A stretch of DNA of 64,000 nt from positions 1 through 64,000 of the forward strand of contig NZ_JABETO010000006.1 in NCBI RefSeq assembly GCF_013055795.1, given 5' to 3'. Of the stretch, positions 55,741 through 64,000 are shown piece by piece; position 1 is the first letter of the stretch, and each line of letters starts with the position of its first letter. The notes beneath the pieces are model-generated. The model was not told the origin of the DNA. It made no database searches and saw nothing but the letters and a program-made list of their open reading frames with translations. Origin of the DNA: Streptomyces sp. I05A-00742 (lineage in GTDB: Bacteria > Actinomycetota > Actinomycetes > Streptomycetales > Streptomycetaceae). The position numbers and the translations under genes were made by a program.

Positions 55741-56714
55741 ATGACCCGGATACTCACCCGCGCGATCTGCTCTCCCTCCTCGACCCCGGCCCCTGCCTCG
55801 ACGCCCTGCGCGAGGGCTTCCTCCGGGCCGGGGAAGCCGGTGACGACGGGGACGGCGGCGGAACGGCCGTCCCCGGCCTGCGCGTCCGCACCGATCTGCC
55901 CTTCTCCGGGACGGCCACGGCGCTGCCCCCCGGGCTGCTGCCCGGCGTGGACGCGTACACCGTGAAGGTCAACGCCAAGTTCCCGGGCGCCCGTCCGGCC
56001 CTGCGCGGCGTCCTCTGTCTGCACGACGGGCGGGACGGCGAGCTGCTGGCGCTGCTGGACTCGGCGACCGTCACGGCGTGGCGGACGGGACTGGCCGCCG
56101 CGCTCGGGACACATCTGCTTGCGGCCCCCGACCCGGAGGGGCGCGCGGTGCTCGGGGTCGTCGGGGCGGGCGCGCAGGCGGAGTTGACGGTCGGCGGGCT
56201 GCGGCGGCTGCGGTCATGGGGCGGGCTCGTCGTGCACGACGCCGACCCGGCGGCGGCCGCCCGGTTCGCCGCCCGGCACGGCGGCACCGTCGTGGACGGC
56301 GCCTCCGCCGTCGCCGCGGCGGCGGACACCGTGCTGACCGCGACCTGGTCCCGTACCCCGCTGCTCGGCGCGGCCGACCTCCGGCCCGGGCTGCATATGA
56401 CGGCGCTGGGCGCGGACGAGCCCGGCAAGCGGGAGCTGGCGGCCGGCCTGCTCACGGCGGCGCTGGTGGTGGTCGACGACCGGCCGCTCGCCGCGTCCAT
56501 GGGCGCCCTGGCCGCCGCCGGGCTGCCGGAGGGCGCGGCGGCGGCCACGCTCGGCGAGGTCCTGCGCGGCGAGCACCCCGGCCGGACGGCACCGGACGAG
56601 GTCACCGTCCACGCGCCCGTCGGACTGCTGTGGCAGGACCTCGCCCTCGCCGCGTACGCGCACCGGGAGGCGGAACGGCGGGACACCGGGCTGCGGGTGG
56701 ACCTGCTGGCGTGA
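55741..56714 (+). pseudogene. Ornithine cyclodeaminase family gene with an early frameshift
   Basis: A Rossmann enzyme of the OCD/mu-crystallin family. ATG 55741 opens MTRILTR and the body reads DLLSLLDPGPCLDALREGFL in another frame. Inserting one base near 55762 (CGC GCC GAT) joins them as MTRILTRADLLSLLDPG. Downstream blocks are intact: YTVKVNAKFPGARPALRGVL, ALLDSATVTAWRTGLAAALG (conserved T-x-x-R-T-x-x), VLGVVGAGAQAELTVGGLRR (NAD loop) and ALGADEPGKRELAAGLL. Total about 324 residues, normal for the family. It may be a real pseudogene or a sequencing error. No in-frame start exists for the body alone. Confidence 0.75.
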
Positions 56715-56876
56715 TCCATGGAGGGCTCAGGACGGTACGTCGGAAATGCGGCAATTGAGGCGACGGAGAGTGACCGTTCCGCCGATCGCACCGCGTAAGC
56801 ATGACGCCTCGATACATCACCCTCCGTGCTCCACCTGTCACTGATCAGAAGCCGCTGAAGTGGGCATCGTAGGGAT

Positions 56877-57119
56877 GTGAACGATGAATTCCCCCTCGGC
56901 AGCTTTGTCGTCGACACCCGCACCGGCCGGCTCGGACAGGTCATGGACACCCACGCCGGTTACGTTCAGCTACGGCCGCCGCGGGGCGGGATCGAGTGGT
57001 CCTGCCCTCCGTCGGCCATCCGCTTCCCGTCCGAGGCCGAGGCCGAGGCCGGATCCGCGGGCGGGGGCGCGGCGGACGGGGGCGGCGGCAACGCCGGGGA
57101 GAGCGGGTGGAGTCGGTGA
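56877..57119 (+). CDS. Small conserved hypothetical protein
   Basis: An 80-residue protein from GTG 56877; TAGGGAT just before it hints at a leaderless transcript. The first 50 residues are conserved-looking (FPLGSFVVDTRTGRLGQVMD, AGYVQLRPPRGGIEWSCPPS, SAIRF), resembling a small SH3-like barrel seen in Streptomyces gene pairs. The tail is Gly/Glu/Ala-rich and probably disordered. Its stop overlaps the GTG of the next gene, so the two are coupled. Function unknown. Confidence 0.72.
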   Translation: MNDEFPLGSFVVDTRTGRLGQVMDTHAGYVQLRPPRGGIEWSCPPSAIRFPSEAEAEAGSAGGGAADGGGGNAGESGWSR

Positions 57120-57394
57120 GTCCGCGCAGCGTCTTCCTGTTCCGGACCTGGACGTTGCAGCCCGACCGGGAGCCGGACGCGGAGCCGGTGACGTACGCGA
57201 TGCGGTGCGTGGTGTGCGGGGCGGAGTCGGACGCCGCGGAGGACTTCCTGGACGCCCAGCACTGGACGTTCCGGCACGCGGGCCGCAATCCCTCGCACCA
57301 CACCTACCGGGAGTTGATCATGCGGCCGTGGCGGGCCTGGATGGACCGTCCGCAGGGCCGCCGCCCGGTCCCGGCCGACACAGGGCCGTCATAA
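57116..57394 (+). CDS. DUF7848-like small protein
   Basis: A 92-residue protein from GTG 57116, overlapping the upstream stop; a GTG at 57107 is in frame too. [20 protein letters not shown] and [20 protein letters not shown] followed by [20 protein letters not shown] and MRPWRAWMD match my recollection of DUF7848 proteins, which pair with small proteins in Streptomyces. One C-x-x-C and several His suggest zinc binding. With its partner it forms a two-gene unit upstream of metG, but about 100 bases and a promoter separate them. Function unknown. Confidence 0.75.
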   Translation: MSPRSVFLFRTWTLQPDREPDAEPVTYAMRCVVCGAESDAAEDFLDAQHWTFRHAGRNPSHHTYRELIMRPWRAWMDRPQGRRPVPADTGPS

Positions 57395-57494
57395 ACGCCG
57401 AGCGGCTGCCCCCCGGTACTCGGATACGCTAAAGGTGTCTGTGGAAACAGGTCACAGGCTCCGTCACCCGAGCACCGACCAGGGAGCAGCCGGC

Positions 57495-59213
<1,719 letters not shown>

Positions 59214-59231
59214 CCGCCCCCGCACCGCCTC

Positions 59232-59266
59232 GGAAGGGCCCGGAACCTCTGGTTCCGGGCCCTTCC
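59232..59266 (+). terminator. metG terminator
   Basis: GGAAGGGCCCGGAACC-TCT-GGTTCCGGGCCCTTCC, a perfect 16-bp stem, then CGTTTCC, 18 bases past the stop. Confidence 0.93.
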
Positions 59267-59362
59267 CGTTTCCTCGTTGATCGTTCGGCAATCGTTCGTT
59301 GAGCGCGGCGCGGCAGGCTCTCCGGTGTTGGCATGGGGGGAGACCGAAGGAAGACCGGACCA

Positions 59363-59740
59363 GTGTTGGATGACCGAATCACCGTGAGCGTGCGTGCCGC
59401 CGACGAGGTCGGCCGGGCCCGGATCGTCCGCGGCCTGCGGACCCTGCCCGGGATCCGGGTGGTGAAGGACGGGGCGGCGGTGGAGATCCTGCTGCTGGGG
59501 CGCCACGACCACGACGCCCCGGGGGAACTGCGCCGGCGGTCCCGGGAGAGCTGGGCACCGCTGGTGGTGGTGGCCGAGGAGCTGGGCGAGACGGAGCTGA
59601 TGGCGGTGCGCGAGTACGGCGTACGGAACGTGCTCCTGGCGCACCGGCTCACCCCGCGGCGCCTCGGACGCGCCGTGCACGCCGCCGCCGCCGGCTGCTG
59701 CCCGCCGGAACCGCTGCCGGAGCTGCGGGCGCTGGTGTGA
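59363..59740 (+). CDS. REC-like regulator fragment without HTH domain
   Basis: A 125-residue protein if GTG 59363 is used (AAGGAAG nine bases upstream); an ATG at 59333 adds ten residues. It resembles the receiver domain of Streptomyces LuxR-type regulators: LDDRITVSVRAADEVGRARI, VRGLRTLPGIRVV, EILLLGRHDHDAP, WAPLVVVAEELGETELMAVR and GVRNVLLAHRLTPRRLGRAV. The usual phosphoacceptor context is degenerate and the C-terminal HTH is absent, so it may be a decoy, partner or decaying gene. It follows the metG terminator. Confidence 0.62.
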   Translation: MLDDRITVSVRAADEVGRARIVRGLRTLPGIRVVKDGAAVEILLLGRHDHDAPGELRRRSRESWAPLVVVAEELGETELMAVREYGVRNVLLAHRLTPRRLGRAVHAAAAGCCPPEPLPELRALV

Positions 59741-59917
59741 GACCTCGCGGATGACGCGACGACGTGGAGCGGTGTCCGGGGGGACGCCGGCCACGGAGGG
59801 CGGCGGCTGTACGGCGGCGGCCGTACGGCGGCGTCGGGGGACGCCCGCCGGGGGCGCCGACCGCGTGGTGGCGATCAGGGGTCGCCGCCGCGCGGCCGGC
59901 GCCCGTAGCACGGGGAA

Positions 59918-59943
59918 GGGCCCGGCACATCGGCGCCGGGCCC
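59918..59943 (-). terminator. aspS terminator
   Basis: GGGCCCGGC and GCCGGGCCC, a 9-bp perfect stem with an 8-base loop, 25 bases beyond the aspS stop. The rest of the gap 59741-59917 has only GC-rich repeats of TACGGCGGC type. Confidence 0.75.
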
Positions 59944-59967
59944 CTCGTCGACAGCGTTGCCGGGGTG

Positions 59968-61734
59968 CTACTTCACCGTCGGCGGCTTGCGCAGCGACAG
60001 GTGCAGCTCCTTCAGGCGGGCCTCGTCGACCTCGCTCGGGGCGCCCATCAGCAGGTCCTGGGCGTTGCCGTTGAGCGGGAAGGCGATGGTCTCGCGGATG
60101 TTCGGCTCGTCGGCCAGCAGCATCACGATGCGGTCGACGCCCGGGGCGATGCCGCCGTGCGGCGGGGCGCCGAACTTGAACGCGCGGAGCATGCCGCCGA
60201 ACTCGCGCTCGACCTCCTCCTGCGAGTAGCCGGCGATCCCGAACGCCTTGTACATGACCTCGGGCTCGTGGTTCCGGATGGCGCCGGAGGACAGCTCGAC
60301 GCCGTTGCAGACGATGTCGTACTGCCAGGCGAGGATGTCCAGCGGGTCCATCGTCTCCAGGGCCTCAAGGCCGCCCTGGGGCATGGAGAACGGGTTGTGG
60401 GAGAACTCGATCTTCCCGGTCTCCTCGTCCTTCTCGAACATCGGGAAGTCGACGATCCAGCAGAACCGGAAGACGTTCTCCTCGAACTGGCCGGCGCGCT
60501 TGGCGGCCTCGACGCGGACCGCGCCCATGATCTTGGAGACCTCGTCGAACTCGCCGGCGCCGAAGAAGATCGCGTGGCCGGGCTCCAGACCGAGGCGCTC
60601 GGTGAGGGCCTTGACGTTCTCCTCGGTGAGGAACTTGGCGATCGGGCCGGTGAGGGTGTTCCCCTCGCCGACACGGACCCAGGCCAGGCCCTTGGCGCCC
60701 TGCTCGACGGCGTACTCGCCGAGGCCGTCGAAGAACTTGCGCGGCTGGTCCTGCACGGACGGCACCGCGAGGGCGCGCACGTGCTTGCCGGCGAACGCCT
60801 TGAACTCCGAGCCGTCGAAGACGTCGGAGACGTCCACCAGCTCCAGCTCGGCGCGCAGGTCCGGCTTGTCCGAGCCGTACTTGAGCATCGCCTCGCGGAA
60901 CGGGATCCGCGGGAACGGCGAGGTGACGTGGCGGCCGTCGCCGAACTCCTCGAAGAGGTCGGTCATGACCTTCTCGATGACCTGGAAGACGTCCTCCTGC
61001 TCGACGAAGGACATCTCCATGTCGAGCTGGTAGAACTCGCCCGGCGAGCGGTCGGCGCGGGCGTCCTCGTCGCGGAAGCAGGGCGCGATCTGGAAGTAGC
61101 GGTCGAAGCCCGCGATCATCAGCAGCTGCTTGAACTGCTGCGGCGCCTGCGGCAGGGCGTAGAACTTGCCGGCGTGCAGCCGGGACGGCACCAGGAAGTC
61201 GCGCGCGCCCTCGGGGGAGGTGGCGGACAGGATCGGGGTGGCCAGCTCGTTGAAGCCGAGCGCGGTCATCTTCTCGCGGATGGAGCGGATGACGGCGCCG
61301 CGCAGCATGATGTTGCGGTGCATGCGCTCGCGGCGCAGGTCCAGGAAGCGGTACTCCAGGCGGCGCTCCTCGTTCACCCCGTCCTCGGTGTTGATCGTGA
61401 ACGGCAGCGGCTCGGCGGCGCCGAGCACCTCGACCGCGGTGACCTCGACCTCGATCTCGCCGGTGGGCAGATCGGGGTTAACGTTCTCGGCGCCGCGGCT
61501 CATGACCTTGCCGTCGATACGGACGACGGTCTCCTTGGTGAGCCGGCCGAGCGCCTCGTTGGCCGGGGTGCCGGGACGGGCGACGAGCTGCACGAGACCG
61601 TGGTGGTCCCGGAGATCGATGAAGAGGATGCCGCCCAGGTCGCGCCGATTGTGCAGCCAGCCACTCAGCCGCACGTCGGTGTCGACGTCAGCCGCACGGA
61701 GCTCGCCGCAGGTGTGGGACCGGTAACGATGCAT
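59968..61734 (-). CDS. aspS: Aspartyl-tRNA synthetase
   Basis: A 588-residue class II synthetase from ATG 61734. N-terminal OB anticodon domain ([20 protein letters not shown]), catalytic motifs in [60 protein letters not shown] and the motif 3 [21 protein letters not shown] bacterial GAD insertion (about 290-420) is present ([20 protein letters not shown]). Actinobacteria often lack AsnRS and use a non-discriminating form; this cannot be settled by eye. Promoter candidate upstream: TTGCTC then TAACCC at about 17-base spacing (61775-61800, leftward). Confidence 0.97.
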   Translation of the reverse strand: MHRYRSHTCGELRAADVDTDVRLSGWLHNRRDLGGILFIDLRDHHGLVQLVARPGTPANEALGRLTKETVVRIDGKVMSRGAENVNPDLPTGEIEVEVTAVEVLGAAEPLPFTINTEDGVNEERRLEYRFLDLRRERMHRNIMLRGAVIRSIREKMTALGFNELATPILSATSPEGARDFLVPSRLHAGKFYALPQAPQQFKQLLMIAGFDRYFQIAPCFRDEDARADRSPGEFYQLDMEMSFVEQEDVFQVIEKVMTDLFEEFGDGRHVTSPFPRIPFREAMLKYGSDKPDLRAELELVDVSDVFDGSEFKAFAGKHVRALAVPSVQDQPRKFFDGLGEYAVEQGAKGLAWVRVGEGNTLTGPIAKFLTEENVKALTERLGLEPGHAIFFGAGEFDEVSKIMGAVRVEAAKRAGQFEENVFRFCWIVDFPMFEKDEETGKIEFSHNPFSMPQGGLEALETMDPLDILAWQYDIVCNGVELSSGAIRNHEPEVMYKAFGIAGYSQEEVEREFGGMLRAFKFGAPPHGGIAPGVDRIVMLLADEPNIRETIAFPLNGNAQDLLMGAPSEVDEARLKELHLSLRKPPTVK

Positions 61735-61884
61735 CGTTCATCCAAGTCGTGGTCGAAGGCGTGGTTCGAGGGTGCGCGGCACTGGCCCGCCGCACTGGGT
61801 TAGCGTGCATACAGCACTGAGCAAGGGTACTGCCCCACCCGCCATCGGTGGTCTGCACGGAGCGAACCCACATAAAGTGGGGCA

Positions 61885-64000
61885 ATGCGCACCGAGGACG
61901 TCCTGGCCGCCGTCGCGACCGGCCTGTGGCACTGGGACCGGGCCACGGGAACCGTCACCTTCGACGCCGAGGCGGCCCGGCTGCTGGGCCTGCCGCCCGA
62001 ACCGGCGGAGCTCCCGGAGTCGGCCGCGCGCGCCCGTTTCCACGCGGTGGACTGGGTGGAGTTCCAGGGCGTGATCGGCCTGGCCGTGGCCGAGGACACC
62101 CTCGCCGAGGCCCGGATCCGGGTGGTGGACGAGGCGGGCGCGGTCGCCAGGACCGTCAGGGCGCGGGCCCGGCAGACGGACCACGAGAGCTCCCAGGCGC
62201 TCGTCGGCACCCTGGAGGAGGTACCCGCGCCGCACCCCGGCACCTCACCCGCACGGACGACCGTCACCGGCGACTGGCGCCGCAACCGCGAGGCGTTCCT
62301 GCTGGACGCCGGGCGGGCGCTGGCCGAGGCCCGGTCGACCTCCGAGGTGATGCGGGTGGCCGCGGGCCTGTCGATGCCCGGGTTCGAGCCGTCGGCGCTG
62401 GCGGTCTTCGGGGCGGACGGCGGCCGGGTGACGATGATCGGCCACCACGGCTACGGGCCGGACGACGTGGAGGCGTTCCTCGACATCCCGCTGGACGGCA
62501 ACCACCCGGCCGCCGAGGTCATCCGCACCGGCCGGGCGATCTACATCCCCTCCGCCGACGACTACGCGCGCCGCTTCCCCGCCGTCTGGCCGCTCGTCGA
62601 GCGGTTCGGCCGCAGGTCGTGGGCGTTCCTGCCGCTGATCAACGCCGGACGGTCGATCGGCGCCTGGATGGCCGGTTTCAGCGTCCCGGTGGCCTTCACC
62701 CCGGACGAACGGTCGGTGCTCACCACGGTCGCCCGGATGCTGGCGCAGGCGCTGAGCCGGGCGAGCGTCCACGAGTCGGAGAAGGAGCTGTCGGTCGGCC
62801 TGCAGCGCTCGATGATGCCGACCGTCCAGCCGGACATCCCCGGGATGACGGTGGCGGCCCGCTATGTGCCGACCGGCGGCGGCCTGGAGGTGGGCGGCGA
62901 CTGGTACGACATGATCCCGCTGCCCTCGGGCCGGCTGGCGCTGGTCATCGGGGACGTCCAGGGGCACGACGTACGGGCCGCCGGGCTGATGGGCCAGCTG
63001 CGGATCGCGCTGCGCGCCTACGCGTCGGAGGGGCACCACGCGGACGCCGTCCTCTCCCGGGCCTCCCGCTTCCTGGCCGGCATCAACGGCAGCGGCCCGC
63101 AGGACCCGCGCTTCGCGACCTGCCTGTACATCGAGGTGGACCCGGCCACCGGGCTGCTGGTCATCGCCCGGGCGGGCCATCCCGACCCGGCGATCCGGCT
63201 GAGTGACGGCACGATGCTCGTCCGCTCCACCGCGGGCGGCCTGCCGCTGGGCATCGACCCGGACACCGACTACCCCACCACCCGCCTGGTCCTGGAGCCC
63301 GGCGAGACGATGCTGGTGTGCACCGACGGCCTGATCGAGACCGGCGGCCACGACCTGGAGACCGGCTGGAAGCGGCTGCGGGGGGTCATCGAGGGCGAGC
63401 ACGCGGCGGACGACCCCGCGTTCCTGGAGACGCTGGCGGACGCGCTCGTGCAGGCCGTGCACGGTCCGTCCTCGCACTACACCACAGGACCGCTGGTGGA
63501 CCGGCGCGAGGACGACATCGCGCTGCTCCTGCTCCGCCGCGAGCCGCCGGCCCCGGCCGCCGCGCGCGCCGCGCCGCCGCTGCGCCGGGCGGTCATGACC
63601 ATCGCCCAGGCCGAGCCCGAGCGCATCGCGGAGGCCCGCCAGCAGGTGCGGGACCTGATGCACGACTGGCCGGACGGGGACCAGACCGACTCGGCGGTGC
63701 TCATGGTCTCCGAGATGGTCACCAACGTGCTGGTCCACACGGACGGGGACGCGCTGCTCATGGCGTCCATATCCGGGGAACGGGGCCACCGCTGCCTGCG
63801 CGTCGACGTCGCGGACACCAGCGACGAGCTGCCGCACCGGCGGCACCCCGGCGAGATGGCCTCCTCCGGCCGCGGCCTGGTGCTGATGGAGATCCTGGCC
63901 GGGGCCTGGGGCGTGGAGCCGCAGGGCGAGGGCAAGAACATCTGGTTCGAGCTGTACGAGGCGGACCGGCCGTCGCCGGACGACCTGGCGGCGATCACGT
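61885..64000 (+). CDS. PAS/GAF/PP2C SpoIIE-type phosphatase with RsbW-like domain (3' end cut off)
   Basis: At least 705 residues, open at the window edge. ATG 61885 follows TAAAGT by 6 bases and GTGGGG. Order: PAS-like start (LWHWDRATGTVTFDAEAARL); GAF domain about 130-290 (EVMRVAAGLSMPGFEPSALA to FLPLINAGRSIGAWMAGF); PP2C SpoIIE domain about 300-540 (LQRSMMPT, GGLEVGGDWYDM, LVIGDVQGHDVRAAG, CTDGLIETGG, DDIALLLL), keeping the metal-binding Asp residues; then a GHKL domain from about 565 (SEMVTNVLVHTDGDALLM N-box). These proteins dephosphorylate anti-anti-sigma partners and may bind sigma regulators, controlling stress or development. Confidence 0.93.
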   Translation, partial: MRTEDVLAAVATGLWHWDRATGTVTFDAEAARLLGLPPEPAELPESAARARFHAVDWVEFQGVIGLAVAEDTLAEARIRVVDEAGAVARTVRARARQTDHESSQALVGTLEEVPAPHPGTSPARTTVTGDWRRNREAFLLDAGRALAEARSTSEVMRVAAGLSMPGFEPSALAVFGADGGRVTMIGHHGYGPDDVEAFLDIPLDGNHPAAEVIRTGRAIYIPSADDYARRFPAVWPLVERFGRRSWAFLPLINAGRSIGAWMAGFSVPVAFTPDERSVLTTVARMLAQALSRASVHESEKELSVGLQRSMMPTVQPDIPGMTVAARYVPTGGGLEVGGDWYDMIPLPSGRLALVIGDVQGHDVRAAGLMGQLRIALRAYASEGHHADAVLSRASRFLAGINGSGPQDPRFATCLYIEVDPATGLLVIARAGHPDPAIRLSDGTMLVRSTAGGLPLGIDPDTDYPTTRLVLEPGETMLVCTDGLIETGGHDLETGWKRLRGVIEGEHAADDPAFLETLADALVQAVHGPSSHYTTGPLVDRREDDIALLLLRREPPAPAAARAAPPLRRAVMTIAQAEPERIAEARQQVRDLMHDWPDGDQTDSAVLMVSEMVTNVLVHTDGDALLMASISGERGHRCLRVDVADTSDELPHRRHPGEMASSGRGLVLMEILAGAWGVEPQGEGKNIWFELYEADRPSPDDLAAIT

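Noticed and set aside
61735..61884. T-box or other riboswitch upstream of aspS
   Set aside because: The gap is 150 bases with no specifier-like structure or antiterminator; Streptomyces aspS is not known to use one.
62245..63846. 533-codon frame opposite the SpoIIE-type gene
   Set aside because: Shadow frame; the + strand frame has PP2C and GAF motifs throughout.

Overview
The window is chromosomal DNA of a Streptomyces. Base composition is very GC-rich throughout and third codon positions are strongly G/C biased. The gene set is typical of the genus: a HspR-controlled dnaK-grpE-dnaJ-hspR operon, ClpB, a rodlin pair, a WhiJ-type HTH/DUF397/ATPase cluster, a gamma-butyrolactone-receptor-like TetR, AccE, and a SpoIIE-type phosphatase with an RsbW-like domain. 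Many starts have a -10-like hexamer only 6-8 nt upstream of ATG/GTG, the leaderless architecture common in streptomycetes.

Layout. 1-7.8 kb: PIG-V-like membrane mannosyltransferase, YbjN-like protein, clpB behind a HAIR operator, Uma2 nuclease-like protein, PPOX-class F420/flavin protein overlapping a PQQ-propeller lipoprotein, GNAT. 7.8-10.1 kb: DUF397 and Scr1/WhiJ-type HTH genes divergent from an ATPase gene across a perfect palindrome. 10.4-15.5 kb: a short-chain dehydrogenase gene cut in two by a 4381-bp Tn3-family element (10508-14888) with about 50-bp terminal inverted repeats and a 5-bp target duplication GTGAT. The element keeps only a 12-codon N-terminal relic and a frameshifted C-terminal half of its transposase. 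It carries a HEAT-repeat gene, a relic of a TnpC/DUF6262-like gene and a PadR-DUF1048-DUF1048 operon.

15.7-20.2 kb: LysR regulator divergent from an SDR, then NTF2-like, quinone-oxidoreductase-like and AbiEi/DUF559-like genes. 20.4-24.7 kb: the heat-shock operon. 24.9-33.3 kb: EtfD-like Fe-S oxidoreductase, a second Uma2, MarR, lipoprotein, Yip1-family protein, phosphoribosyltransferase, dcd, small Cys/His protein, tRNA-Gly(CCC), formyltransferase. 33.6-37.1 kb: a GT2 polysaccharide synthase overlapping the 3' end of a DHA2 exporter gene with its MarR regulator. 37.2-45.6 kb: SCO5918-like protein, CspA, MerR, AAC(3)-like acetyltransferase, secreted DUF4232 protein, membrane-anchored XRE protein, AbiEii-like nucleotidyltransferase, SDR plus MFS pair.

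45.7-50.0 kb: two rodlins, a lone AccE, two TetR regulators (the second gamma-butyrolactone-receptor-like, with two matching ARE-like boxes), and a 32-residue membrane peptide. 50.3-64 kb: two convergent membrane-anchored esterases, a carotenoid oxygenase, a TerF-like VWA protein, a frameshifted ornithine-cyclodeaminase-family gene, two small coupled genes, metG, a REC-like protein, aspS, and a PAS/GAF/PP2C/ATPase regulator running off the right edge.

Functionally the window mixes protein quality control under HspR, development (rodlins, WhiJ-type and GBL-type regulators), translation and nucleotide housekeeping, and accessory drug-transport or modification genes. The clearest mobile DNA is the decayed Tn3-family transposon. 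All calls come from reading the sequence; no database search was run.
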